Shown here: positions 1 through 7,462 of the stretch, piece after piece
Layout: the number at the start of each line of letters is the position of its first letter
How positions within the stretch are numbered: position 1 is the stretch's first letter
Assembly: GCF_007570935.1 (NCBI RefSeq)
Contig: NZ_VLLR01000001.1
Location: 310,001-374,000 of the forward strand
Reading direction: 5' to 3'
DNA length: 64,000 nt
DNA from: Lactobacillus sp. LL6
GTDB taxonomy: Bacteria > Bacillota > Bacilli > Lactobacillales > Lactobacillaceae
Translations under genes and position numbers: made by a program
The notes under the pieces: model-generated
What the model was told of the DNA's origin: nothing
Databases searched by the model: none
Seen by the model: the letters and a program-made list of their open reading frames with translations, nothing else

Positions 1-951
1 CCGGAGATGATCTCTTATGATTCTGATCTGTATAAAGCCCATCCTGACTACTTAATGCATGTTCCAGGTAGAAAGCCTAGTCCATCAAGAAACCAATATA
101 TCTTAGACCTTGGCAGAAAGGAAGTCCGTGATAATATTTATAACCAAATGGTTGAGGTATTGGACTCTGTCGATATTGATTACATCAAATGGGATATGAA
201 TCGTCATATTTCAGATGTATTTGAACACGACCTGCCAAGCGAGCGTCAAGGCGAAAGCTATCACCGCTATATATTAGGTGTTTATGACCTTATGAACCGT
301 TTTGCTATTAACTATCCAAACATCCTAATTGAAGGTTGCTCTGGTGGTGGCGGACGTTTTGACGCAGGGATGGCTTACTATACTCCACAAATTTGGGCCA
401 GTGATAATTCTGATGCTATTGCGCGTTTGACTATTCAATATGGAACTAGTTTGGTTTACCCACAATCTATGATGACCTCGCACGTATCTGTCTCCCCTAA
501 TGAACAAAATGGACGCATTACACCATTTGATACGCGCGGAGCTGTTGCAATGTGGGGTGACTTAGGCTATGAACTAGACTTGACCAAGATGAGTGAAGAA
601 GATAGTCAAAAGGTTAAGGAGCAAGTAAAGGATTATAAGGCAATTAGAGAAGTAACTCAATATGGTGACCTTTATCGCTTAAAGAATCCAAAATATGGCA
701 ATCAAGCTGCATGGATGGTTGTCTCCCCTAATCAAGATGAAGCTATTGTTACCTGGGTTCAAATATTGTCTTATGCACAAAGCTACTTAACTAAAACTAA
801 GCTTGTTGGTCTTGATCCTACACGTCACTATAAGGATTTAGCAACTGGTGAAGTTTATGGAGGCGATGAATTAATGGAGATGGGAATTTACGACCCAGTT
901 ATTCATAAAGATTTTGCTTCTAAGATGTATCACTTCAAGGCTGTTGATTAG
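1..951 (+). CDS. alpha-galactosidase, GH36 family (C-terminal part, 5' end outside window)
   Basis: C-terminal part of a glycoside hydrolase family 36 alpha-galactosidase, which removes terminal alpha-1,6-galactose from melibiose, raffinose and similar sugars. The reading frame is open from base 1 (P-E-M, fitting the family's FEPEMIS motif), so the start lies upstream. The nucleophile Asp is in the YIKWDMNR segment and the acid/base Asp in WASDNSDA; the Gly/Ser/Cys stretch IEGCSGGGGRFD between them is also typical. The C-terminal beta-domain is complete and a strong hairpin terminator follows. Family assignment is firm; substrate preference is from family knowledge only. Confidence 0.93.
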   Translation, partial: PEMISYDSDLYKAHPDYLMHVPGRKPSPSRNQYILDLGRKEVRDNIYNQMVEVLDSVDIDYIKWDMNRHISDVFEHDLPSERQGESYHRYILGVYDLMNRFAINYPNILIEGCSGGGGRFDAGMAYYTPQIWASDNSDAIARLTIQYGTSLVYPQSMMTSHVSVSPNEQNGRITPFDTRGAVAMWGDLGYELDLTKMSEEDSQKVKEQVKDYKAIREVTQYGDLYRLKNPKYGNQAAWMVVSPNQDEAIVTWVQILSYAQSYLTKTKLVGLDPTRHYKDLATGEVYGGDELMEMGIYDPVIHKDFASKMYHFKAVD

Positions 952-962
952 TTTGTCAATAT

Positions 963-1000
963 AAAAAAGCTCGATTCAAGATATAGAATCGAGCTTTTTT
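963..1000. terminator. bidirectional intrinsic terminator
   Basis: Perfect 15-bp inverted repeat (aaaaaagctcgattc / gaatcgagctttttt) with an 8-nt loop. It ends in Ts on the plus strand and has As on the other side, so it can serve the alpha-galactosidase gene and the convergent pbuX gene. Confidence 0.9.
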
Positions 1001-1057
1001 AGTAATTAGGGTTTTTGAATGTGTAACAATTGAGGTTAAATATAGGAGTTTTTCGAC

Positions 1058-2347
1058 TTATTCAATAACCACCTTTCTTTGTTTTGTATGGAATAATATA
1101 TTAAGAAGCGTAGCACTTATACTGGCGACTACGATGCCATTGCCTAGGAACAATTGGATTGTTTCAGGCAAGGTTTGGAAAATCTGCGGATAAACTGTAA
1201 CTCCTAACCCTAAACCAATGGAAATTGCGACAATGAGCATGTTACGATTGTCTTCAAAATCAACATGCTTAAGCATCTTGATACCTTGAATTGCAATCAT
1301 AGTAAACATCACCAGCATTGCTCCACCTAATACAGAATCAGGAATTATAGTTACTAAGGCACCAATTTTGGGTAATAAACCCATAGTCATAAGGAGTCCT
1401 GCTGCCCAGAAAATAGGGCGCTTGGTTTTAATACCAGATAATTGGAGCAATCCAACATTTTGAGAAAAAGTTGTGTAGGGGAAAGTATTAAATAATCCGC
1501 CAAAGATTTGAGCGATTCCTTCAGCGCGGTAACCTTTTTTAAGATCTTCTTCAGTAATATCTTTATTTAAAAGATCACCAATTGCAAAAAATACTCCAGT
1601 TGACTCAACCATAGAAACTAAGGCAATGATAATCATTGTTAAGCTAGATGACCATTCAAATTCTGGAACTCCAAAATAAAAGAGTTGCGGTAAGTGAAAC
1701 CATGAAGCTTGTGCTACTGGAGCTAAAGATACCATCCCTAAACTACCAGCAATAAGAGTCCCAACGATTAAGCCAATTAAGACTGCAATTGATTTAATGA
1801 AGCCTTTGCCCCAAACTTCAATAGCTAAAATAATAATAATGGTTAAAAATCCAGTAATAAGATTTTTAGTATCACCAAAACCTTTAGCAGCTGCATTGCC
1901 TCCACCAATGTTTTGGAATGCGACAGGAATAAGAGTGAGTCCAATAACTGTAATTAAAGTTCCAGTTACTACTGGAGGGAAGAGTTTTTTGATTTTTGAA
2001 AACCAGCCAGCAACACAAAATACAAAAATTCCGGCAACGATGATTGCACCATACATTGTATTAATTGAAAATTTTTGCCCAATCATTTCAAGTGGAGCTA
2101 CTGCTTGAATAGCACACCCTAGAACTACTGGAAGGCCAATTCCAAAGTAGCGATTACGAAATAATTGTAAAAGTGTTGCAAGTCCACACATAAAGATATC
2201 AATTGATACTAGATAAGTCATGTGAGTCGAATTGAACTTAAGTGCACTACCAATTAAAAGAGGAACTGCAATTGCTCCGGAGTACATTGCAAGCAAGTGC
2301 TGCAAACCTAATACAAATGCTTTTTTATGGCTGACTTCTTTATTCAT
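1058..2347 (-). CDS. pbuX: xanthine permease, NCS2 family
   Basis: Nucleobase:cation symporter-2 permease that takes up xanthine for salvage by the xpt product. The 429-residue protein is almost entirely hydrophobic with a dozen or more likely membrane segments and keeps family segments such as VESTGVFFAIGDL and the QNVGLLQLSG region. It starts one base after the xpt stop codon, with its ribosome-binding site (GGAGAAG) inside the end of xpt, so the two are one transcript under the upstream guanine riboswitch. The xanthine assignment rests on family and on the xpt partner. Confidence 0.93.
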   Translation of the reverse strand: MNKEVSHKKAFVLGLQHLLAMYSGAIAVPLLIGSALKFNSTHMTYLVSIDIFMCGLATLLQLFRNRYFGIGLPVVLGCAIQAVAPLEMIGQKFSINTMYGAIIVAGIFVFCVAGWFSKIKKLFPPVVTGTLITVIGLTLIPVAFQNIGGGNAAAKGFGDTKNLITGFLTIIIILAIEVWGKGFIKSIAVLIGLIVGTLIAGSLGMVSLAPVAQASWFHLPQLFYFGVPEFEWSSSLTMIIIALVSMVESTGVFFAIGDLLNKDITEEDLKKGYRAEGIAQIFGGLFNTFPYTTFSQNVGLLQLSGIKTKRPIFWAAGLLMTMGLLPKIGALVTIIPDSVLGGAMLVMFTMIAIQGIKMLKHVDFEDNRNMLIVAISIGLGLGVTVYPQIFQTLPETIQLFLGNGIVVASISATLLNILFHTKQRKVVIE

Positions 2348-2348
2348 T

Positions 2349-2927
2349 TTAGTCTTCTCCTAAAAAGTGAACTTGACCATCTTTAAAACTATCAATGTTA
2401 GCAAGTGCTTCAAAATGTAAACCTTGTTCCTTGATCCAGTCACTGCCACCTTGGAAGGTTTTAGCAACAACTGCTCCAACGCCAGCAATTTCACAACCTG
2501 CTTGGTTAGCAATGTTGACCATTCCTTTAACAGCTTCGCCATGAGCTACAAAATCATCAATGATTAAAACAGTATCTTTTTCTGATAAAAACTTCTCTTC
2601 TACACAAATTTTATTATTAACTTTTTTAGTATAAGAAAAGACATCTGCCCAATAAACGGCATCATTTAAAGTTGATGGTTTTTTCTTTCTTGCAAAAACC
2701 ATCGGTACATTCATTTGGTAAGCGGTCATGACAGCTGGTGCAATACCGCTGGCTTCGCAAGTTAAAATTTTTGTAACTCCCATATCTTTAAAAAGACGAG
2801 CAAATTCTTTACCAACAGCCATCATAAGTTGTGGGTCAACTTGATGATTTAAAAATGAGTTAATTTTAAGAACGTTGCCATCTAAAACTTGTCCATCATT
2901 CTTAATTCTATCTTCTAATAATTTCAC
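2349..2927 (-). CDS. xpt: xanthine phosphoribosyltransferase
   Basis: Converts xanthine and PRPP to XMP in purine salvage. The 192-residue protein has the usual Xpt length and the PRPP-binding signature VLIIDDFVAHGEA (acidic pair followed by a small-residue loop). It starts at GTG with an AGAGGG site five bases upstream. It is the first gene of the xpt-pbuX operon and is preceded by a complete purine riboswitch and attenuator, the arrangement seen in Bacillus and many Firmicutes. XMP made here is the substrate of guaA, encoded divergently next door. Confidence 0.96.
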   Translation of the reverse strand: MKLLEDRIKNDGQVLDGNVLKINSFLNHQVDPQLMMAVGKEFARLFKDMGVTKILTCEASGIAPAVMTAYQMNVPMVFARKKKPSTLNDAVYWADVFSYTKKVNNKICVEEKFLSEKDTVLIIDDFVAHGEAVKGMVNIANQAGCEIAGVGAVVAKTFQGGSDWIKEQGLHFEALANIDSFKDGQVHFLGED

Positions 2928-2945
2928 AATATCCCTCTTTAAAAG

Positions 2946-2990
2946 CTAAAAAATAAGGACCTTCTACCATGACAGGGTAAAAGATCCTTA
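2946..2990 (-). terminator. riboswitch-controlled attenuator terminator of xpt-pbuX
   Basis: On the minus strand, taaggatcttttacc pairs with ggtagaaggtcctta around a short loop and is followed by a run of Ts. The ascending arm contains TTTACCCTGT, which can instead pair with the 3' side of aptamer helix P1 (ACAGGTAAA). That gives a mutually exclusive antiterminator/terminator pair. Confidence 0.9.
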
Positions 2991-3005
2991 GTTAAAAGTC
3001 TTAAT

Positions 3006-3072
3006 TTACCTGTAGTCTAGAATTTATGGTTCTAGGTAGAAACTGCCGACCTTATTTCGACGTTATACAGAA
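3006..3072 (-). promoter_or_regulatory. guanine riboswitch aptamer (purine riboswitch)
   Basis: The minus strand reads CTGTATAA, P2 arm, AGTTTCTACC, P3 hairpin CTAGAA/TTCTAG, then AGACTACAG. This is the purine-aptamer pattern: conserved TATA at the P1-P2 junction, GTTTCTACC in J2/3, and a P3 loop like CCGTAAAT. P1 pairs CTGTA with TACAG. The base that contacts the ligand is C (GACTAC; adenine sensors have GATTA), so guanine/hypoxanthine is the predicted ligand. It shuts off xpt-pbuX when guanine is abundant. Confidence 0.93.
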
Positions 3073-3091
3073 TTTATTTTTGTTGGTTTTG

Positions 3092-3120
3092 ATTGTAACA
3101 GAATATTTTGGCGAACACAA
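3092..3120 (-). promoter_or_regulatory. promoter of xpt-pbuX
   Basis: On the minus strand, -35 TTGTGT and -10 TACAAT are separated by 17 bases, placing transcription start just upstream of the riboswitch P1 helix. Confidence 0.7.
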
Positions 3121-3163
3121 GTAGCTCAATAAAAAATATTGTTCGATTTTTGTAGGTTTTTAG

Positions 3164-3192
3164 TTGACCTTTTTTAATTTTCCGAGTAAAGT
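3164..3192 (+). promoter_or_regulatory. guaA: possible guaA promoter
   Basis: TTGACC and TAAAGT are 17 bases apart and about 40 bases before the guaA start. The -35 is good but the -10 matches only four of six positions. Confidence 0.4.
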
Positions 3193-3229
3193 TTATATCA
3201 AAATAATTTACGATGAAGGAGCAAATACA

Positions 3230-4783
3230 GTGGCAAAGACAAATCTAAACGAATTTGACAAGATTATTGTTTTAGACTTTGGTAGTCAATATAATCAACT
3301 TATTACTAGACGACTTCGCGACTTTGGAATTTATTCCGAACTTTTACCACATGACTTAAGCTTAGAAAAAATTAAGCAAATGAAGCCTAAGGGAATCATT
3401 TTCTCAGGTGGACCAAATAGTGTATACGATGAGGGCGCTCTTAAGGTTGACCCAGCAATTTTTGAACTTGGTATTCCTATTTTGGGAATTTGTTACGGAA
3501 TGCAACTTATGAGCTATGACCTTGGTGGAAAAGTTGAAAAGGCTGAAAATTCTGAATATGGTCGTGCTGATATTGACGTAATTGACCCAGAAAGTCGCTT
3601 GTTTAAAGGTTTGCCAGAAAAAGAATATGTTTGGATGAGTCACGGAGATTTAGTAACTAAAGCTCCTGAAGGCTTTAAGGTTGTTGCAAAAAGTAAGAAC
3701 TGCCCAATTTCAGCAATTGAAAACGATGAAAAGAAATTCTATGGTATACAATTCCATGCAGAAGTACGTAATTCTGAATATGGCTTGGATATTTTGAAGA
3801 ACTTTGCTTTTAATATCTGTGGTGCTGAAGCTAACTGGACAATGGATGACTTTATTGAAATGCAAGTTAAAGAAATCCGTGAAAAAGTTGGTAACAAGAA
3901 GGTTATCTTGGGTCTTTCTGGTGGTGTTGACTCAAGTGTTACTGCAACGCTTCTTCATAAGGCAATTGGCGACCAATTAACCGCGATTTTTGTTGATCAT
4001 GGTATGCTTCGTAAAGACGAAGGCGACCAAGTAATGCAAGCACTTAACAAAGACTTAGGTGTGAACATTATTAGAGTTAACGCCCAAGATCGCTTTTTAG
4101 GCAAACTTAAAGGCGTTACTGATCCAGAACAAAAGCGTAAGATTATCGGTAAGGAATTCATTGAAGTCTTTAACGAAGAAGCACAAAAGCTTGGAGACAT
4201 TGACTTCTTAGCTCAAGGTACTTTATACACTGATGTGATTGAATCAGGTACTAATACTGCTCAAACTATCAAGTCTCACCACAATGTGGGTGGTCTTCCT
4301 GAAGACATGAACTTTGAACTTATTGAACCACTTAGAAAGCTCTTCAAGGATGAAGTTCGCGAACTTGGTGAAAAACTTGGCATTCCTCATGACTTGGTAT
4401 GGCGTCAACCATTCCCAGGACCAGGTCTTGGAATTCGTGTAATTGGTGAAGTTACTGAGGATAAGCTTAAGATTGTACGCGAATCTGATGCAATTTTACG
4501 TGAAGAAATTAAAAAGGCAGGTCTTGACCAAGATATTTGGCAATACTTCACTGTTCTCCCAGGCATTCGTTCAGTTGGGGTAATGGGTGACGGTCGAACT
4601 TACGACTATACTATTGGAATTCGTGCTGTTACTTCAATTGATGGAATGACTGCTGATTTTGCACAGATTCCATGGGATGTCTTAAGTAAAATCTCAACTA
4701 GAATCGTAGATGAATGTGGTCACATCAACCGCGTAGTTTATGATGTAACTAGTAAGCCACCTTCAACTATTGAATGGGAATAA
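3230..4783 (+). CDS. guaA: GMP synthase (glutamine-hydrolysing)
   Basis: Aminates XMP to GMP using glutamine and ATP. A class I glutamine amidotransferase domain with Cys88 (ILGICYGMQ) and the His176/Glu178 pair is followed by an ATP-pyrophosphatase domain with the P-loop GLSGGVDSS near residue 230 and the C-terminal dimerisation domain ending [10 protein letters not shown] chose the GTG start because AAGGAG lies eight bases upstream and gives 517 residues, the normal length; an upstream in-frame TTG would put the promoter inside the gene. The amidotransferase motif reads FHAEV instead of the usual FHPEV, but the catalytic residues are intact. Confidence 0.96.
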   Translation: MAKTNLNEFDKIIVLDFGSQYNQLITRRLRDFGIYSELLPHDLSLEKIKQMKPKGIIFSGGPNSVYDEGALKVDPAIFELGIPILGICYGMQLMSYDLGGKVEKAENSEYGRADIDVIDPESRLFKGLPEKEYVWMSHGDLVTKAPEGFKVVAKSKNCPISAIENDEKKFYGIQFHAEVRNSEYGLDILKNFAFNICGAEANWTMDDFIEMQVKEIREKVGNKKVILGLSGGVDSSVTATLLHKAIGDQLTAIFVDHGMLRKDEGDQVMQALNKDLGVNIIRVNAQDRFLGKLKGVTDPEQKRKIIGKEFIEVFNEEAQKLGDIDFLAQGTLYTDVIESGTNTAQTIKSHHNVGGLPEDMNFELIEPLRKLFKDEVRELGEKLGIPHDLVWRQPFPGPGLGIRVIGEVTEDKLKIVRESDAILREEIKKAGLDQDIWQYFTVLPGIRSVGVMGDGRTYDYTIGIRAVTSIDGMTADFAQIPWDVLSKISTRIVDECGHINRVVYDVTSKPPSTIEWE

Positions 4784-4788
4784 AATAT

Positions 4789-4834
4789 TAAAACTCTCAA
4801 GTTTCAAGCTTGGGAGTTTTTTGGTGTTGAAAAA
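4789..4834 (+). repeat. guaA terminator, copy 1 of a 46-bp direct repeat
   Basis: Contains an intrinsic terminator (aaaactctcaag ... cttgggagtttttt) followed by ggtgttgaaaaa. The same 46 bases recur after the YoeB-like toxin with one difference (t4804 versus a5416). The two copies bracket the toxin-antitoxin pair exactly. Confidence 0.9.
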
Positions 4835-4843
4835 ATAAAACTA

Positions 4844-4873
4844 TGATATACTTGATGTACATGATAACGTACA
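4844..4873 (+). promoter_or_regulatory. toxin-antitoxin promoter and probable operator
   Basis: An extended -10 element TGATATACT (4844-4852) is followed by an inverted repeat TGTAC-8 bases-GTACA (4856-4873) between the promoter and the AGGAG site. This position fits autorepression by the antitoxin or the complex, as in yefM-yoeB systems. The role is inferred. Confidence 0.55.
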
Positions 4874-4885
4874 GGAGTGATTAAT

Positions 4886-5140
4886 ATGGATCAAATTGTA
4901 ACACCTACTGAAGCAAGAAGAAATTTTTTTAAAATCATTAAATCATTGAATAAGGATAAAAAACCTGTAGTAATTAAGCCAACTAAATCTAATGAAAAAG
5001 GCGCAGTAATGATTGGTCAAGATGATTGGGATGCGATTCAAGAGACACTTTTTCTTGTAAATCATGGAGTTGATAAACAGATTCGTGAACGAAAGAATGA
5101 CGAAGATTTAAATTTTGATGAAGTGTGGAATGAATTGTAA
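4886..5140 (+). CDS. type II antitoxin, Phd/YefM family
   Basis: Antitoxin that should bind and neutralise the following RelE-superfamily toxin and repress the shared promoter. The N-terminus (TPTEARRNFFKIIKSLN) matches the Phd/YefM DNA-binding fold; VMIGQDDWDAIQETLFL resembles the middle of YefM; the acidic C-terminus NFDEVWNEL would bind the toxin. I chose ATG 4886 because AGGAG lies eight bases before it; the GTG nine bases upstream overlaps that site. Its stop overlaps the toxin start (TAATG), the classic coupled arrangement. Confidence 0.88.
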   Translation: MDQIVTPTEARRNFFKIIKSLNKDKKPVVIKPTKSNEKGAVMIGQDDWDAIQETLFLVNHGVDKQIRERKNDEDLNFDEVWNEL

Positions 5141-5400
5141 TGTACCAAATCAAATTAAAAAAGAGTGCTAAAAAAGATCTTAAAAAAATAAAGGGTTCGT
5201 ATTTAGAAGGTAGTTTTTTAGAAGTTATTGAGCAACTAAGAAATAATCCTTTTGAGTCTAGTCAAGGATTTGAAAAATTAATTCCACCAATCAAAGGATA
5301 CTATTCACGTAGAATAAATATTCAGCATCGTGTTGTTTATAAAGTTAATGAAAAAGAAAAAATAGTAACGATATATTCAGCGTGGAGTCACTATGAGTAA
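5140..5400 (+). CDS. type II toxin, YoeB/Txe family mRNA interferase
   Basis: Predicted ribosome-dependent endoribonuclease of the RelE superfamily, 86 residues. It keeps the C-terminal YoeB pattern: GYYSRRINIQHRVVYKV followed by SAWSHYE, with Arg (SRR) and the near-terminal His/Tyr where YoeB has its catalytic and RNA-binding residues. The N-terminal KKSAKKDLKKIKGS is basic, as in the family. It overlaps the antitoxin stop by one base and is followed directly by the second copy of the guaA terminator. Intact by inspection. Confidence 0.88.
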   Translation: MYQIKLKKSAKKDLKKIKGSYLEGSFLEVIEQLRNNPFESSQGFEKLIPPIKGYYSRRINIQHRVVYKVNEKEKIVTIYSAWSHYE

Positions 5401-5446
5401 TAAAACTCTCAAGTTACAAGCTTGGGAGTTTTTTGGTGTTGAAAAA
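5401..5446 (+). repeat. terminator, copy 2 of the 46-bp direct repeat
   Basis: Same sequence as the guaA terminator repeat at 4789-4834 with one substitution inside the hairpin loop. It begins four bases after the toxin stop codon and works as the toxin gene's terminator. Confidence 0.9.
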
Positions 5447-5501
5447 TATATTGAGAAGACTAGACTAAGACTAGTAGTTAAATATAGAAGAAGGTTAAAC
5501 A

Positions 5502-5993
5502 ATGGAAAACAAACCTTATTATGAACAAGAATATCATGAACCAAAATCTGACGTTCCAGAACCAACTTTTTGGCAAGTAGTGGGCTTATTGCTCACTGCA
5601 CCGTTTAAGTGGAATGCCAGAAGTACGAGAAAAGGATTTTGGTTAGCGTACTTAGATACAATTATCATTACTGTGATTTTAGCGGGATGCTCAGGATTAT
5701 CTTTTGCTTCTGATAGCACAATTGAATATTCAGAGAACACTTGGCAAGTTTTTCTTGAATCAACTGCAACGACAAAATTTGTACAAGTTATTATTGCACT
5801 TTTAATGATTTGGGTTCTTTTAGGCTTGCTTGGCTTCACTGTAAGAAGATTGCATGATAGTAATCACACAGGCTGGTGGTATTGGATTATCTGTGTACCA
5901 TTTGGCTGGCTTGTATTGTTATATTTCTTGGTTTTGCCAACTTTAGAAGAACCTGTTCGCTGGGGTGGATATTTGTTTACGGAAAATGAATAA
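5502..5993 (+). CDS. DUF805 family membrane protein
   Basis: Integral membrane protein of unknown function in the DUF805 (YhaH-like) family. The 163-residue protein has a hydrophilic N-terminus rich in Glu and Pro, the segment APFKWNARSTRKGFWLA, about four hydrophobic stretches, and the family signature RRLHDSNHTGWWYW. It starts at ATG with GAAGAAGG upstream. It stands alone between the two toxin-antitoxin loci and was probably the original downstream neighbour of guaA. Confidence 0.8.
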   Translation: MENKPYYEQEYHEPKSDVPEPTFWQVVGLLLTAPFKWNARSTRKGFWLAYLDTIIITVILAGCSGLSFASDSTIEYSENTWQVFLESTATTKFVQVIIALLMIWVLLGLLGFTVRRLHDSNHTGWWYWIICVPFGWLVLLYFLVLPTLEEPVRWGGYLFTENE

Positions 5994-6000
5994 TTAATAA

Positions 6001-6045
6001 AATAGCTCAAAAGTTTCAAAATAGAAGCTCTTGAGCTAATTTATT
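6001..6045 (+). terminator. terminator after the DUF805 gene (left flank of second toxin-antitoxin pair)
   Basis: Inverted repeat tagctcaaaag / ctcttgagcta with the loop tttcaaaatagaag and a T-rich tail. The reverse complement of the terminator at 6731-6774 has a closely similar stem and almost the same loop. Confidence 0.75.
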
Positions 6046-6050
6046 ATTCT

Positions 6051-6074
6051 AATATGCTATCAATATGCTATAAT
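6051..6074 (+). promoter_or_regulatory. promoter with tandem repeats for the DinJ/YafQ-like pair
   Basis: Two direct repeats AATATGCTAT (6051-6060 and 6062-6071) lead into the extended -10 element TGCTATAAT (6066-6074). Repeats overlapping the promoter are a plausible binding site for the ribbon-helix-helix antitoxin; this role is inferred. Confidence 0.55.
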
Positions 6075-6098
6075 TTGATTGCAAAGGAGCTGATATTT

Positions 6099-6404
6099 AT
6101 GGCAATGAGTACTACTACTTTAAGACTAGACAGTGATTTAAAAGGAAGAATTGAAAAGAAATTAAAAGATACGGGATTATCTTTAAATGCATATTTCACT
6201 TTAGCAGCTAGACAATTGGATATCCAAGGAAAAATTCCTTTTGAAATAAAAACACCATCAGAAAAACCAACTCAAGAAACTTTAGATGCAATTTTATTAG
6301 CTCAAGCTAAGGATGAAGGGATTATTCCAGATGATACACCAAGTTTCACTAATTCTAAAAAAATGATTGAATATATAAAAAAACGTGCAAAGGAATTAGA
6401 GTAA
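6099..6404 (+). CDS. type II antitoxin, RelB/DinJ family
   Basis: Ribbon-helix-helix antitoxin expected to repress its own promoter and neutralise the following toxin. The N-terminus STTTLRLDSDLKGRIEKKLK is the RHH beta-strand and first helix of DinJ proteins, followed by GLSLNAYFTLAARQL and IPFEIKTPSEKPTQETLDAI, also DinJ-like. The start is ATG 6099 (AAAGGAG nine bases upstream), giving 101 residues; ATG 6105 is an alternative. Its stop overlaps the toxin start as TAATG. Confidence 0.88.
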   Translation: MAMSTTTLRLDSDLKGRIEKKLKDTGLSLNAYFTLAARQLDIQGKIPFEIKTPSEKPTQETLDAILLAQAKDEGIIPDDTPSFTNSKKMIEYIKKRAKELE

Positions 6405-6712
6405 TGTATGAAGTTTTCCCTGAAGATACTTTTATTAGAGATGCTGATCATTGGAGTAAGGTAATTCCAGAATTATGGGATGAAATAGATGCAGTTGTAG
6501 CAGTAATGATGGAAACGGGTAATGTTCCAGAAGAATATAATCCGCATTTATTAGATAATTCGAATTTAAATTATGCCGGATATTTAGAATTCCATTTATT
6601 AGATGGGAAAGTTGACTTATTAGTAATTTATACAAAAAATTCTAAAAAATACACTTTTCGATTAGTAAGATTGGGTTCACATCAAGAACTAATTCACAAT
6701 GAACTAAAATAA
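6404..6712 (+). CDS. type II toxin, YafQ-like RelE superfamily
   Basis: Partner of the DinJ-like antitoxin; predicted mRNA interferase. The 102-residue protein resembles YafQ in its second half: VPEEYNPHLLDN, YAGYLEFHLLDGKVDLLVIY and the C-terminal FRLVRLGSHQELI, matching YafQ's ...Y..H......LIY......L.R.GTH.EL. pattern with the catalytic His retained. The N-terminus (MYEVFPEDTFIRDADHW) is less typical, so the subfamily is tentative. Apparently intact. Confidence 0.82.
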   Translation: MYEVFPEDTFIRDADHWSKVIPELWDEIDAVVAVMMETGNVPEEYNPHLLDNSNLNYAGYLEFHLLDGKVDLLVIYTKNSKKYTFRLVRLGSHQELIHNELK

Positions 6713-6730
6713 ATAAGAGAGTTAATAAAC

Positions 6731-6774
6731 AAAAACAGCTCAAGCTTCTATTTTTGAAAGCTCGAGCTGTTTTT
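6731..6774. terminator. bidirectional terminator (right flank of second toxin-antitoxin pair)
   Basis: Stem aaaaacagctcaagctt / aagctcgagctgttttt around an A/T-rich loop, able to end both the toxin gene and the convergent gene to the right. Its reverse complement resembles the terminator at 6001-6045, including the loop cttctatttttgaaa versus tttcaaaatagaag. Confidence 0.85.
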
Positions 6775-6776
6775 CA

Positions 6777-7292
6777 TTATTTAGATAACTTATGAACCTT
6801 GTGGGCAATTACCATTTCTTTATTTCTATCAGTATAGATAGCATCCCTTAAAGAATTAAATGGCTTCTTCCATAAAGAATTATTCTTAGTGAATAAAAAG
6901 CCCGCATGTTTATGATTGATGTGATGTAAATAGCGCTTGGCATTCTTTACTTGAGTATGGTGAGCAATAGGAATCTTTGGTTTAAAACCTGTAATTTGAT
7001 GCTGGCTATTATAAATTGGAGTTACTTCATGGTGCCATTTATCAATATGATGAGTATTGTGACCGCCGATTTCTTTACTTGCTTTAATCACATCTTGTTT
7101 GGTATCTAAATTATTACACTTTTTAAGCTTAGAGTGCTTATCGTAATAATAATTACCAAAACCGTCTTGGCGATAGAGTTGTAAGTTTTTCAATGAATGA
7201 TCTTTTTTATTCACTGTCACTTTAAGAACATCGCCGTTCTTGTGATTCATAAGATACATGTTATGATCGATTACATAATTTTCTTTCATCAT
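6777..7292 (-). CDS. histidine-rich protein of unknown function
   Basis: I do not recognise this 171-residue protein. It is rich in His, Lys and Asn (clusters such as HNTHHIDKWHH, PIAHHTQ and YLHHINHKHAG), has no membrane segment or signal peptide, and is strongly basic. Two adjacent ATG codons can start it; GAGGT lies nine bases before the first. It is monocistronic, convergent with the YafQ-like toxin. The His clusters could bind metal, but there is no clear HxxxC or similar catalytic motif, so no function is claimed. Confidence 0.7.
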   Translation of the reverse strand: MMKENYVIDHNMYLMNHKNGDVLKVTVNKKDHSLKNLQLYRQDGFGNYYYDKHSKLKKCNNLDTKQDVIKASKEIGGHNTHHIDKWHHEVTPIYNSQHQITGFKPKIPIAHHTQVKNAKRYLHHINHKHAGFLFTKNNSLWKKPFNSLRDAIYTDRNKEMVIAHKVHKLSK

Positions 7293-7410
7293 AAAACTTC
7301 CACCTCTCTCTATTTCTATAAAAAACTATTATAATCGCTTATGCTAATAAAGTATAGTAATTTAACTTATTTTTAACAGAATTATTTCGATAGATATGAA
7401 TTTAACCACT

Positions 7411-7444
7411 GAAAAAGCCCAAGACTCCAAAAAGTCTTGAGCTT
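7411..7444 (-). terminator. terminator of frc
   Basis: On the minus strand, AAGCTCAAGACT pairs with AGTCTTGGGCTT around a short T-rich loop and is followed by Ts. It separates frc from the histidine-rich gene. Confidence 0.85.
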
Positions 7445-7462
7445 CGCCTTTAATTAGATTAT

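Noticed and set aside
3164-3229. Longer guaA start at TTG 3164
   Set aside because: It overlaps the likely promoter and lacks a ribosome-binding site; GTG 3230 gives the standard length and has AAGGAG at good spacing.
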